64,000 nt of DNA from Artemisia argyi (lineage: Eukaryota; Streptophyta; Magnoliopsida; Asterales; Asteraceae), in assembly GCA_030686995.1 (NCBI GenBank), contig CM060698.1, positions 141,379,106-141,443,105 on the forward strand, written 5' to 3'. The notes under the pieces are model-generated. The model had not been told where the DNA came from. It made no database searches and saw only the letters and a list, made by a program, of their open reading frames with translations. Shown here in pieces: positions 11,208-21,638 of the stretch (positions within the stretch are counted from its first letter, which is position 1; each line of letters begins with the position of its first letter). A program made the position numbers and the translations under genes.

Positions 11208-11350
11208 CTACCTGCCATATTAGCATGAACAGATCCAGAAGGTGTTTCATTGATCAATGACAACAGTTTCTTTATCTGTTCGGAAGTAAAACCAGAAGAA
11301 AGATTGACAGATGACTGTTTATCGTTATTCTGTGACGCATTTCATAAGGA
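11208..11350 (-). pseudogene. copia-C gag C-terminal fragment
   Basis: The minus strand encodes about 43 residues ending in ETPSGSVHANMAG and containing SSGFTSEQIKKLLSLI. This sits just before the protease in this copia family. Gypsy-B inserted directly after it. The zinc knuckle expected upstream is missing, replaced by insert J. Confidence 0.75.
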
Positions 11351-12850
11351 GAACCTAAGTTTTGTTATCTCAAAGTTCCAAGTTCAGAGTTAATCAAGTT
11401 TGGATAGTGCATAAAGAACTACACAAGGAAAAGTCAAAGTCCAAAGCAACCAGAACCTACCATCCGTTCGGTTGGAGTACAACCGATCGGATAGCCACAA
11501 TTACCACATCCATCCGATCGGTGCCAACCCGCAACCGATCAGATGGACATCTCTGCCTGTTTATACCAACTTCTTGTGCATGAATCTTGGTCTTTTGTCC
11601 CACTGTTCTAGGCCCTTCTTAGTGTCTTGTTGTCCAAGCTCCAGCATTTATGTCCCTATTCATTACTAGGAGTATTTGACAAGCCTAAAAAGACCCCAAG
11701 AGTACACAATTGAAGACACAATTCAAGAGATCATTTACTCTGATTACTACTCTTAATTATTATCATCATCTAGCTCTCAAAGAAGGGAAATTCGTGCAGA
11801 AAGAACCAAGAACTTTGGAAGACCAAGGAAGCAACATTTGGAGGCCAAAAACCTCAAGAAATCATCACCAATACTTAGGTTAACAATACCTTGTCATTTG
11901 TTATCAATTCCAAAGCATTGTAAGACTTAAAACCATGGATTCTAATGTTAAATATTCTGAGTTTATTTGCATGTTTGCTATGAGTGGCTAGTAGTCTTTT
12001 TACACTTGTTTTGATGATGTTTTATGCTTAGTGATAGTTATGATTGTGATAACATGTTTTAATTCAATTTCAAGTCAATCCTAAGAACCAATTGTACATT
12101 AAGTTTCATAGTGACATTTGTTGAGCCAAGGTTAACTAATTGATAATAGTTTCAAGGGTCGAAAGATTTGCTATTATTCAACTAGTTATAATCATTTGTC
12201 TATGAATGATTGTTTTTCACCATAATTATTCTGGACTAAACAAAGAAACAAGAAGTATGATTGTAATGAGAATGCTTTTATAACATCAAATCTGATTGTT
12301 TGTAAACCTTTAGTTGGACGAAAGTTTAGATGTTTATAAACAATTGTAACCTTTTTGTCTATGAATGGGTTACCTTTGTAATGACCATTTCCTAAGAGTA
12401 TTTGATTTGTAATAAGAGTTTGTTCTTGTGTTTAAGATATTCACCATACCTTATGAACCTTGGATGGATCTTGAATTGATTGGTTTACACCTAAAGCTTG
12501 TTTTTATGAACTAAAATCTTGACGAAGGTTTAACTTGTAGAAACAATAGATTAGACCACCATCTAATTATCACAACCAACATGTTATCAAAAGTTATCAC
12601 AATCATGTATGTCATTAAGTAGAAAACTAGTCTAAACAAGTGTAGTTTTTAAATTATTGAATTTGCTTATTATCTTATTTGCGTACATTAGAGATTTACT
12701 TTTAGACTTATATTTTGATTCACTCACAAATCCCTGCGAACGATCCCGACTTACCATCATATCTTGCTATAACGGACGAGTATACTTGCTCGTATGTGTT
12801 GTTTCTAGATTTGGTAATTCACCCTTATAAATTTAAAACTTGCACTAACA
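11351..12850 (+). repeat. Insert J: probable solo LTR of a Tat/Athila-type gypsy element
   Basis: About 1.5 kb without coding potential replaces the middle of copia-C gag. Its right end (12725-12850) has the look of a Tat/Athila LTR 3' end: a CGAACGATCCCGACTT stretch, then ACGAGTATACTTGCTCG, ending CTAACA. The equivalent region of the F LTR also reads GAACGATC...ACTATACTATAC. At 11462-11550 there are several copies of an (A)CCGATCGG-like palindrome. No clean TSD was found, and the left end is approximate. About 500 bp of gag seem to be missing, so deletion accompanied the insertion or followed it. Confidence 0.5.
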
Positions 12851-12855
12851 AAATG

Positions 12856-13311
12856 CACATCACCACCTTGTTTGATTCCATTAATTTTTTGTAACAAATT
12901 AAACACAACAGAACCATCAACCTTATCATAGGTTTCCTCTAATTCTTTGCAAACAGAAGCAACATTATCAGAGTACACAAGACCAAGATACACATCTTAA
13001 GACATAGAGTTCATAATCCAAGTGAGGACAATGGCATTACACCTGCCCCACTGAGCAGTCAAGACATCACTAGTCACATAAGTATCTTTCAGACAAGTTC
13101 CATCAATAAATCCAACTTTATTCCTAGCATGCAGAGTAAGTTTCATAGCACTAGACCAAATTCTATAATTTTCAGTGCCCAAAAGTTTGAAAGGAATTAA
13201 AGTAGTATTACTATTATCATTAGTATGAACATGTAATGGATTTCCAGCATCAAGATTATTAATCAAAACAGGAGGATTACTACTCTCACCAACAGCCGTT
13301 GCAACAAACAA
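12856..13311 (-). pseudogene. copia-C gag N-terminal part, one stop, truncated
   Basis: The minus strand encodes the Retrotran_gag_3-like start of gag (LDAGNPLHVHTNDNS, IPFKLLGTENYRIWSSAM, GFIDGTC). There is a TAA at 12997-12999 after MNSMS, then the continuation DVYLGLVYSDN...ELEETYDKVDGSVVFNLLQKI in the same frame. The match stops after GIKQGG, where insert J begins. No ATG fits at the expected N-terminus: the first clear homologous residues are near 13260. Confidence 0.75.
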
Positions 13312-13959
13312 TCAAGAAACAGATAATACACAAGACATAACAGAGAGCTAACAAGAACCAATAATCAGAAAACAAACAGACAAACAAACTAGAAAGAAAC
13401 CAACTAACAGAAAAACAAATAAGCAAAACAGAATGCAAACAGATAATAATCAGACCACCAACTAGCCTCAACCAACTACCAAAACCAAACACACACCCAA
13501 GAAAAACAAGTAACCAGCCAAGAAGACTGGGGTTGGCCAGAGCAGGTTTCCGTACCACTCAAAAGGTGGCAGGTCAAGGAGTTAACAAACCCGTTTGCAC
13601 CTTCTTGACTAAATCACTGTTATCTTAAGAGAGAAAGAATACTTACAGTGGGTAAATCCAAAGAATACAGCGGAAAGACACCACAACCACGCAAGATTCA
13701 CTTAGTCTAGCGTAATTGTGACCAAGAACGGTCCCAGATATCACGAACAACAAAAACCCCAAATTCTTCAATTAGGGTTTCACAAACCCTAATCAAGAAA
13801 ACCACGAAATACCACCAGAACCACCTTAGTAGATCAAGAACCAAACGGCCGTAAAGAAAACGACCATAATCACAATCAGAACCAACCAATTCAAGAAACC
13901 CCAAAAAAATGATCCAAACCCTAGAAACCCTAGAATGCCTGAATCACTAATTACCTAGA
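13312..13959 (-). other. copia-C untranslated leader, possible intron
   Basis: In the sense strand a consensus splice donor (ACT then GTAAGT, 13641-13646) is followed by about 300 nt that is very T-rich (13320-13540) and a candidate acceptor (TTCTTGTTAG at about 13347-13356) shortly before gag. This could be a leader intron. The long T-rich tract produces a meaningless hydrophobic reading frame. The segment 13700-13960 shows only scattered short frames. Confidence 0.35.
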
Positions 13960-13976
13960 GCCTTGCTCTGATACCA
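13960..13976 (-). other. Primer-binding site of copia-C (initiator Met tRNA)
   Basis: The minus strand reads TGGTATCAGAGCAAGG immediately next to the LTR. Confidence 0.88.
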
Positions 13977-14472
13977 TGTAAAAATGTATCAGAACAACAC
14001 AATAACTCACAATTACACCCAACCAACCACCCCTTGGTGTATTTTATTGAATCACTGCTATAGCAGATAAGTCCCAAACGGTGCTTACCAAACAATACAA
14101 AAGACACTGGTTAATCCCTTTCAGAAAGGCACCAACCTAAACCTCGCTTTACAAGAACTCTCAACACACAGAATCACTCAAACAATAAGATTTGAGTGAT
14201 CAATACAAGACTAAACAAACCACAAGATATCAACAATGATATCAAAGACTGAGAGAACAATAAGAGAGCAAAACTACAACTGTGTGAATGAGATAATCAG
14301 AATGAATGAACCCTAGATCTGGAATGAGAGAATATATAGCCACACTTTACACTTTAGCCCCTCAAGAAGTAATAACCAGCTAAACTGAGCTCAAAGTAGA
14401 TAAATCTTTAATTTGTCCAGCTTTAGACCCTGTACTTAAGTTTTACCTTCATTTTGATCATACTAGCTAACA
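13977..14472 (-). repeat. 5' LTR of copia-C (496 bp)
   Basis: In sense orientation the LTR starts TGTTAGCTAG and ends CATTTTTACA, adjoining the PBS. A TATA-like tatatagcc region (read on the plus strand at 14332-14342) lies inside. The partner LTR is outside the window. Confidence 0.8.
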
Positions 14473-14722
14473 CAAACGTCGCTACAAAGAAAGAGTTCAA
14501 AAATGGTCATGACAATACCGGTTAGGTCGTATACATCAAAGCAAAGAAAAAAGCTCGACTTTCTTGATAGCCTTGGCAGGGATCCATCAGAGTTGCAACA
14601 ATGTTGTTTTGAGTTTGTAGTACGTCTCAATCTGGTTTCTTAACCTATTTACAAATATAAAAGCAATAAGCAAATTGAACATTGCATGTTCTGTTTCTAA
14701 ATGGTAAAATAACCTGATTTTG
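14473..14722 (-). other. Flanking genomic DNA, possible 3' end of a broken host gene
   Basis: This short strip lies between copia-C and copia-D and is continuous with 44811 onward once copia-D is removed (TSD TTTTG). Read on the minus strand, 44811-44868 could be an exon end (KWCLKFDNENKLEEQ) with a CAG|GTTATT donor. After an intron of about 90 nt, a second exon from about 14631 would end with LKTTLLQL and a stop. I do not recognise the protein. It may equally be chance, so this is a weak call. Confidence 0.25.
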
Positions 14723-15248
14723 TGTTGGATCGATGTACTCTGATCAAACTACTTTGTAGCTTGTAAAGGTTTAATAATATTAAGTAAACTTAACACTATT
14801 AATATTGAAACACTGTTTATCCTTGTAAAGTATGCGGAATCTACTAACACAAAACTTAAGAAGAACTTTTATATTAACCAAACTTTGAACCTGCTTTGTT
14901 ACACAGATTCACTAACAATCCCTAACTATTTATTGACTTTGAACAACTCTAAAACATATATACTAATACCTCTTAAGGCTCTTTATATAGATAACCTTAA
15001 GTCGGTTTACAACATATAACTTGAATGATAAGTCATTATCCCTAACTAATTCTAGAATATCCGTTCAATATTACACATTAATCCTTTAACTAATATTGCA
15101 TATAAGTCCTTGTTTTCTTCGAAGTACTTTAAACATTCTTCAGTAAACAGCAGTACTTTGACTTTATTCTTCAGCAGTACTTTGACTTTATTCTTCATGC
15201 AGCAGTACTTTGACATACAGAAGTACCTTGATCTTTTATATCTCAACA
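14723..15248 (-). repeat. 3' LTR of copia-D
   Basis: In sense orientation it begins TGTTGAGATATAAAAG and ends GATCGATCCAACA. It carries five AGTAC-centred words at 15122-15227, three of them extended to AGTACTTTGAC on the plus strand, so each adds a TTGAC W-box core. The spacing between neighbouring words is 18-29 bp. Confidence 0.93.
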
Positions 15249-15258
15249 ATCCTCCCCT
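15249..15258 (-). other. Polypurine tract of copia-D
   Basis: The minus strand reads AGGGGAGGAT directly before the 3' LTR. This is the plus-strand DNA primer site used in reverse transcription. Confidence 0.8.
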
Positions 15259-15501
15259 AACTTGAACTCCACTTGCTTGATTTCAAGTTTCTTTGTTATC
15301 TTTGATCTTCAAAAATTTTAATCATTCAGAAAGATTGTTTTTTTATCTTCTATCTATCATGTGTCAAAGTACTCTTCATCAACATCTTTTCTTGCAATAA
15401 ATCTTCTCAGCTACTCAGCAACATTTTGGTACAATAATCATCAAATCTTTGAAAGTTTCATACTATTCTCATCACTTCCAGGTGTGTTAACTCCTGTGAG
15501 A

Positions 15502-15850
15502 GGTGAATCATTGAAAATTAATGATTTTTAGCAAATCATCAGCTATCAACGGATTTGAGTAGTCTTTACCAATAGCCGTTTGCTTTTGGACTAGTTAGTT
15601 CTTTGATATCAATCATGGTGAAACAATTACCAAAAATGGATTTTCCACAGCCTTTACCACAAGCCATTATTTCCTTGTGGGCTAGCCAACTCTTCACTTA
15701 TACATATATGGTGAGTTGAAACCATACAATTTTTAGTAAATTGTCAACTAAAAACGGATTTGATTATCACATCAGAGCCGTACCCTCATGATGAGTCAAA
15801 CTCTTTCTTGTCTGTTAAACATGGTGAGTTGATTACCATTTGTTGTGCAG
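15502..15850 (-). repeat. Diverged 95-120 bp tandem repeat in copia-D 3' noncoding region
   Basis: Roughly three units share ATGGTGA(A/G)..., a middle part like AACGGATTTGA and a ...GCCGT/GCCATT segment followed by an AGTTAGTTC or CAACTC-like part. Similarity is partial. Otherwise the stretch 15259-16034 holds no gene that I can see. Confidence 0.45.
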
Positions 15851-16034
15851 TATAAATACTAACACCATGTGTTTCTTTTTCAAATCCTTTTATATCAAAA
15901 CTTTTTTATTTTATTTTAAAAGACTTATACTGGTTTATATCAGCAGGCAGTACTTTATTAAAGTACTGTTTGACTTTGCAATACTTTGAAAAATATTTTT
16001 TATTCAAAACAAGTCATACCAGTATTTTGCAATA

Positions 16035-18846
16035 TTACTCTTCAGACTTGGTCCATCTGATAAATAACTTGATAACATCCAAAGCTACTTCAGATTCATC
16101 TTCAAGTTCCATTCCATGATCCAGCATTCTGAGCATAATTTCTCTAATCAATGGATATCTCCTCTCAGCAAGCATATGAATCATGGTACCATCTTCCATC
16201 TCTAGTGCATGAACTCCTGATGACTCAAAGAATCTCCATCTTGTGATTTCCCAATTCTCTTGATCATTCCACAGAGGATCAACACTTGTTTCTTCAGTTT
16301 CCCAGATGGTAATTAAATCTTCAAGCAAAATTAATCCCACTCCTGATGCTTCAATCTCTGCATAGTATGTCTGCACTTGCATATATAAGTCATAGAGATT
16401 TGCTCTTGTAATACAATGCAAAACATCCCATAACATGTTGAATACTGTGAAGCTTTCATCTTCTCAATTGAACATAAGGTAGTTTCCTTCTTTTGATTCA
16501 ACCACAGAAAATGAGATTATCTTGGACTTCTTTCCAGAATCTTCAGTCTTCTTATTCTCAAAATCTACAACTCTGAAATAGTTTCTAAGTTCATCAACTG
16601 TGTCTTCATGAATCATCTTCAGTCTTTTTGATAGTTGATCATCTTGAACTATTTTCTTTCTTTTCAATCTTCTTTGCTCGGCTTGTTCTTTTCTAATGTC
16701 TTCTAACTTCTTCTTTCTATCAACATCCATAGGTACAAAGTTTTCTACTTCTTTCCTGATATCTTCTTGTACTTTATCCCACAGAGCTTTCACTTCTGGA
16801 TACCTCATTTTGTGTAAATTCTTGTATCCTCTTCTTCTCAAGAAACTCATCATCCAGTTTCTTTCCTGAGCAATAGTCATTGGCTTCTTTGTAATTGGCC
16901 TACTAACCTCTGCCAAATACTCAGCATCATACTCAGCTTGTTGCTTTCTGGCAATCTTTGCATCCTCTGCAATCTTTAGTTCTCTGATCTGAGCAAGAGA
17001 AAATTTCTTCTTTTTCTTCTTAATATCTTTCTGAACCTTGATCCCTTTCCCTTTATCTTCGGGATCTAACTCTTCAAATTCAGAAGTACTTTCAGTAACT
17101 TGTTGTGCAGGCTCAGAAATATGTACACCTCCTGCAGGTCTATCCATATTGATCATAATCTGAGCAATTGTTTCATCATCACTTGCAGTATGCACTCTTA
17201 CTTCTTCTTGCTGTACAAAAGTAGAAGGACCAGCTTCATCTTCAAAATTTATTGTAGATGGTCCAGCTACAGAAGTTCTAATGACAACAGTACTTTGTTC
17301 AGCAGTACCTTGCATATCAGTATTTTCAACAAAAGTACTTTGAACATTAGTTCCTTCTAAATCAATTTCTTCTGTATCACCACTTTTCACATCATCATTC
17401 TCAACTTCAAGATTAATTTGCTCTGTCTCATCACTTTTTCTTTTAGTACTGTCTTGAGCAACATTTTCATCTTGATCATTCTTTTCCTCTAAATATTGAA
17501 TCATATCATCATCTCTATCCAAATTGTCATCCTGATTCCTCCTCAATTTGATAGATGATGACTTCCTATCCCCTCTTGGATTTAGAAGTCTTCTTTTTAG
17601 ACTTTGGCTTCTAAAACTGTTTCTTTTCCTTGACATAAAGCCTAAAATTCTGAACAAGAGGTCAAACAAATTTCTTCAACCTTCTGAACTTCTTTCTTAA
17701 CTTCTTGATTTCGGCAGCTTGAGCATTAACAGTGGTTTTCATCTTCTCCATTCTTTAGTTAAAGCAGAAGTACTCATAGCACCTTCAATTCCCTCATCTC
17801 CTCCAGGTGTTTGAATCCCACCTGTGGAAGTATAATCATTGGGAATAGGTACTTGGGTATGTTCTGAAGCAGTACCTTCAGAAGAAGTACTTTGTGGAGA
17901 AGTACCTTTAGCAGAAACAGATTTATCCAAGGAAGCTGACACTGAGGGAGTCCTTTCACTAGAAACATTATGCTGAGGGGAAACAATGGGTAGTGTAGGT
18001 GTATGTACTGATGCAGAATGTTCAGCAGAATCAGACTGATCAGCATTATTAGAATGTGCAGAACCAATATTTGCTTCTTCATCCCTAACAGCTTGAGCTA
18101 CCTCTAACATATAAGCATTGAGAGGTGTATTCCTACCCGAAAAATTTACTCCCGTATGAGACATAAAAGTGAACACTTTAGGTGGCATCCTAATTATGGG
18201 TACATAATCCTGAGGTTTTGGTATCCCATCTAATGGATTCTCTAAGAGACGTTGAACAAATCTAGGGTACATTAGAAAAGGTTTGCCAGCCTGAATATGT
18301 GTGAGCATACCTTCAAGGATCATGTATGAGAAATTGAAGGGTTGATTGGTAATAAGACCAACAACTGCAGAAGCTATGGAATGACTAAACTGATCCCAAG
18401 CAGTACTCTTTGGACTCAAACAATGAAGCAAAACATGTATAAGAAATTTCCAATGAGGACTAACCATGGCTTTCTGAAAAGTAAGCTTATTCAATGGTCC
18501 TTCATACCCAATGTCTCTAAGTGTACTCCAAATCTTGTTTACCAAATAAAACAGAACTTCCTTCATCTTCAAACAACAGAGCTTCTCTGATTGTTGCTTC
18601 TGTGACACGAATAGCTCTCCCAGCAACCGTAGCATGTATCACATCTTCCCCATCTTCAACCTCTGACCTTGCTGTATCCCAAAACTCTTGTATCCAAGGT
18701 CCAATAATCTCTGGGTTGACTAAGATTGAGTAACAGATGGTGGTTCCACTGAGAAAATCAATAATCCCATGAAAATCAAAGTCATGTTGTTTCTTCTCAA
18801 GATTGGCGATCATGTTATGTTTGGTGTTGGTTGGTCGATGTGCCAT
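16035..18846 (-). pseudogene. copia-D extra ORF downstream of pol (env position), broken
   Basis: One long reading unit starts at the ATG at 18844-18846 (MAHRPTNTKHN). N-terminal part: FDFHGIIDFLSGT and PEIIGPWIQEFWDTA, then (after a frameshift near 18530) SPHWKFLIHVLLHCLSPKS and PFLMYPRFVQRLLENPLDG. A Ser/Thr-rich middle (about 17770-18060) and a Lys-rich coiled coil (AEIKKLRKKFRRLKKF, 17690-17730) follow. The C-terminal part (17669-16035) has a KKKKKFSLAQIRELKIAEDA stretch, NFVPMDVDRKKKLED, and beyond a TGA at 16464-16466 the block GTMIHMLAERRYPLIREIML. These blocks match, from memory, a region fused to copia polyproteins in Tanacetum annotations. There is no signal peptide or membrane segment, so it is not a typical envelope protein. 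The function is unknown. Confidence 0.75.
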
Positions 18847-18849
18847 TGT

Positions 18850-19340
18850 GATTAGGTTTAGAGAGAATAGTTGTAATCGGTGAATAATATGAATGAGTGT
18901 GATGAACAAGAAAGGTGAATAGGTACGAGTGAATAAATAAGAAAAGATATGAGGTATATAAGGATAAAATACAAAAAATCACCGTTAATTAATGATTTTA
19001 CCGTTATTTTTGGAAGTGATTATCCCCATATCTTTTGAAAGTTTGTTACCCGCAAATCTGACCATAGGAACAGTATCTGACACGTCAGCGTACCCTGAAT
19101 ATCACCAAGCAGTACGTTCCATAAAATATGGAGCAGTACCTTCAATTATAAACCCACACAGTATGTTGACCAAAGTACTTCCCAAGCAAATCTTGAAAGT
19201 TGACTGTTTGACCAAAATATCTTTGAAAGTCAACCCTGAGTAATGACTATCTCCCCAAATTAATTCCCAAAGCTACCATGGTAAGTGAACTTCAATACAC
19301 TTCATTAAATGACCATTTACCTTTACTTTGCCTATAAAAG
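18850..19340. promoter_or_regulatory. Putative bidirectional promoter between the extra ORF and the antisense gene
   Basis: To the left, the minus strand has CTTATATACC (about 18952-18961), about 110 bp before the extra-ORF ATG. To the right, the plus strand has CCTATAAAAG (19331-19340), about 70 bp before the antisense ATG. Between them lie W-box cores TTGACC or TTGACT at 19166-19171, 19200-19205 and 19208-19213, and an inverted one at 19228-19234. There is also an ACGT-type element TGACACGTCAGC (19077-19088) and three AGTAC words (19110-19175). This is a sequence-based prediction only. Confidence 0.5.
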
Positions 19341-19408
19341 CAACTTCACCAAAAACAAATTACATTCATCTCTTCCTTCATTATCAGAACTCAAAGACTA
19401 GTAAAACA

Positions 19409-19864
19409 ATGAGTCATATTCCTTTTGTGAACATCTTCTCTGAATCTGATGGCTCCACAGATTCAGAGATAAGCTACTACTCTGACTCTGAGTTTGAAGA
19501 TCCAGGATGGTTGGATTACTTTCCTCCTTATGTAGAGTGGATGAGACCTCATGAATCATCAGCATTAGTGAGTGTTGCAAACTCTTCCATAACAGATGCA
19601 GCCAGTACTACCAACAAAAAGCCCAAGAAGAAAAAATCTGTCCCTGGTTCATCTCTGGCTAATGAGCTTCCACATGCTTTGACTCAAGCCCTGGAATCAG
19701 CAATACAGAACATGAAGTGGCCAGCTCCAAGAAAAGAGAGACCTCCCAAGCAAGTTCTTAGCCTGGCTTGCCCAAGAAAGCAGGCTTCTTTTGATGACAA
19801 GAGAAAGACTGCTCATAAGGTAAAGCAGAGCTATGAGGGCAAGGGAAAAAGGCCTATGGAGTAG
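19409..19864 (+). CDS. Antisense gene of copia-D: 151-aa protein of unknown function
   Basis: This uninterrupted ORF runs opposite to the retrotransposon and starts MSHIPFVNIF at the ATG at 19409-19411 in a good context (AACAATGAG). An in-frame upstream start at 19328 overlaps the TATA box and is unlikely. Residues 11-34 are Ser- and acid-rich. Residues 35-46 are aromatic (WLDYFPPYVEW). Residues 69-76 form a basic patch (NKKPKKKK) like a monopartite nuclear signal. The C-terminal 45 residues are strongly basic. It has its own TATA box upstream and an AATAAA downstream. It lies between the pol stop (20080) and the extra ORF (18846). It is intact where its neighbours carry several disruptions. 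I know no named family for it. Alternatives are a chance frame opposite 3' noncoding sequence, or a captured host exon. Confidence 0.6.
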   Translation: MSHIPFVNIFSESDGSTDSEISYYSDSEFEDPGWLDYFPPYVEWMRPHESSALVSVANSSITDAASTTNKKPKKKKSVPGSSLANELPHALTQALESAIQNMKWPAPRKERPPKQVLSLACPRKQASFDDKRKTAHKVKQSYEGKGKRPME

Positions 19865-19988
19865 GTTATGTGGAGCTTGGTAGTAGGTTGTGATGGTTGT
19901 TTGTATGTTTTGTCTTGTCTGTATCTGTGTCATGGTAACAATTAAGTGATGATGGATCTTGTGAAATGGTTGTTGTAACTCCTTGATG

Positions 19989-19994
19989 AATAAA
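19989..19994 (+). terminator. Candidate poly(A) signal of the antisense gene
   Basis: An AATAAA lies 125 bp after the antisense stop codon, preceded by a TG-rich stretch (19890-19930: TGTTTGTATGTTTTGTCTTG) that looks like a plant far-upstream element. It ends about 85 bp before the convergent pol stop. Confidence 0.5.
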
Positions 19995-20079
19995 AGAACT
20001 TATCTTTAGAATGATACATGTAGCCTCCCCTCAAATAATAACTAACTACTAACTATTAATGCCTCCCCTCAAAAATAGC

Positions 20080-21635
20080 TTACATATTAATCATGCCAAT
20101 ACTCACAACTAAAAAGGTAAATCTTGAAACATCAAAGCCCTTTGTGAGTAGATCAGCTACATTATCATCAGTATGAACTTTAACCACATTGATAAGCCTG
20201 TGTTCATAGCAATCTCGAATAAAATGATGCCTAATGTGAATGTGCTTGGTCTTGGAATGATAAACTGGATTCTTCACAATACAGATAGTACTCTCATTAT
20301 CAATGTTGATAGGAGTATTCTTGAAGTTGAATCCATAATCCAAAAGCTGATTTTGTAACCAAAGTACTTGTGCACAACAACTTGCAGCAGCTACATACTC
20401 TGCTTCTGTGGAAGAAGTTGCTGCAATTGTTTGCTTTTTACATTGCCATGAGACTAATCTGCTTCCAAGGTACTGGCATCCTCCAGTTGTGGATCTTCTG
20501 TCATAATTATCTCCAGCATAATCACTGTCTGAAAAGGCTTGTAGATGGAAAGGTGAATCCCTAGGATACCATAAGCCTAGCTTAGGTTGTTGCCTAAGAT
20601 ACCTGAAAATCCTCTTGACAGCATTCAAGTGTGATACCTTTGGATGAACTTGATGTCTTGCACATAAACACACAGCAAAGGTAATATCAGGTCTAGATGC
20701 AGTTAAATACATGAGACATCCAATCATAGACCTGTATAGTGTGACATCAACATCTTCTCCTTCCTCATCTTTTCCCAAAGGTTTGTTAGTATCCACTGGT
20801 GTAGATGTAGGCTTAACAGTTGTGAAATTAAATCTCTTAAGAATATCTGCAACATACTTATCTTGACAAATATATATTCCACTGCTTGACTGTTGCACTT
20901 GAAGTCCCAAGAAGAATGTTAATTCTCCCATTGAACTCATCTGAAACTCTTTCTGCATAAGATCTTCAAATTCCTTCATCATAGATTGCTTAGTAGCACC
21001 AAAAATAGTATCATCTACATACACTTGGACAAGCATGATATCCTTCTTATCTCTCTTGATAAACAAAGTCTTGTCAATAGCTCCTCTTCTATAACCATGT
21101 TGTAATAGAAAGTTGGAAAGTCTTTCATACCAGGCTCTTGGAGCTTGATGAAGGCCATACAGAGCCTTGATAACCTTGTAGACTTTGTTTGGGTGTGCAG
21201 GATCTTCAAAACCAGGAGGCTGTTTGACATAAACTTCTTCTGTAATTTTGGCATATAGAAAAGCACTTTTAACATCCATTTGGTATACAGGAAATCCCAT
21301 ATAGGATGCAAAAGCCAAAAATAGCCTAATGGCTTCAATCCTTTCCACAGGAGCAAAGACTTCATCATATCTACTCCTTCTTCCTGTCTATATCCTTGAG
21401 CCACTAACCTTGCCTTATTCTTGATAACATTCTCTCTTTCATCTCTTTTTACCCTGAAGACCCATTTTGTTCCAATCAGTCTCTTTCCATCAAGTAAGTC
21501 ACATAATACCCATACTTCTTGAAGTTTAAACTGTAGGAGTTCTTCTTGCATAGCTTCCACCCAACTCTCATTGGCTAATGCTTGTTTGATATTCTTTGGC
21601 TCTTCTTGAGATAGAAAACAAGCAAATAAGCACAA
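20080..21635 (-). pseudogene. copia-D reverse transcriptase and RNase H (one frameshift)
   Basis: The first part (21635-21370) has SWVEAMQEELLQF, GTKWVFRVKRDE and ARLVAQGYRQEEGVD. A one-base loss near 21368 shifts the frame, and the second part (21348-20080) continues with VYQMDVKSAFLY, PPGFEDP, ALYGLHQAPRAWYERL and the intact active site VYVDD. RNase H follows, with SDSDYAGDNYDRRSTTGG and SSTEAEYVAAASCC, and the ending block HIHIRHHFIRDC. Catalytic residues appear intact. The stop at 20080-20082 is the natural end of pol. Confidence 0.93.
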
Positions 21636-21638
21636 CTT

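Larger units (their letters stand above)
11208..14472 (-). mobile_element. Copia-C: broken Ty1/copia element (gag and 5' LTR; rest off window)
   Basis: On the minus strand: LTR 13977-14472, PBS, leader, N-terminal gag, a 1.5-kb foreign insert (J), then a C-terminal gag fragment cut by gypsy-B at 11208. The remainder of pol should lie beyond gypsy-B and copia-A, left of the window. The gag resembles, from memory, a very common Asteraceae copia family. The outer flank at 14473 is genomic DNA, and the 5-bp candidate TSD there is CAAAC. Confidence 0.8.

Noticed and set aside
10783..11223. 146-codon plus-strand frame in the gypsy-B LTR
   Set aside because: Low-complexity His/Thr/Asn-rich translation of LTR DNA, not maintained in the gypsy-H LTRs.
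13286..13558. Hydrophobic 90-codon frame on the minus strand resembling a membrane protein
   Set aside because: It is produced by the T-rich leader of copia-C. It lacks homology, and its hydrophobicity follows from the base composition.
17100..18590. Plus-strand frames opposite the extra ORF of copia-D
   Set aside because: They overlap recognisable sense coding blocks and lack promoter or poly(A) signals, unlike the 19409-19864 ORF.
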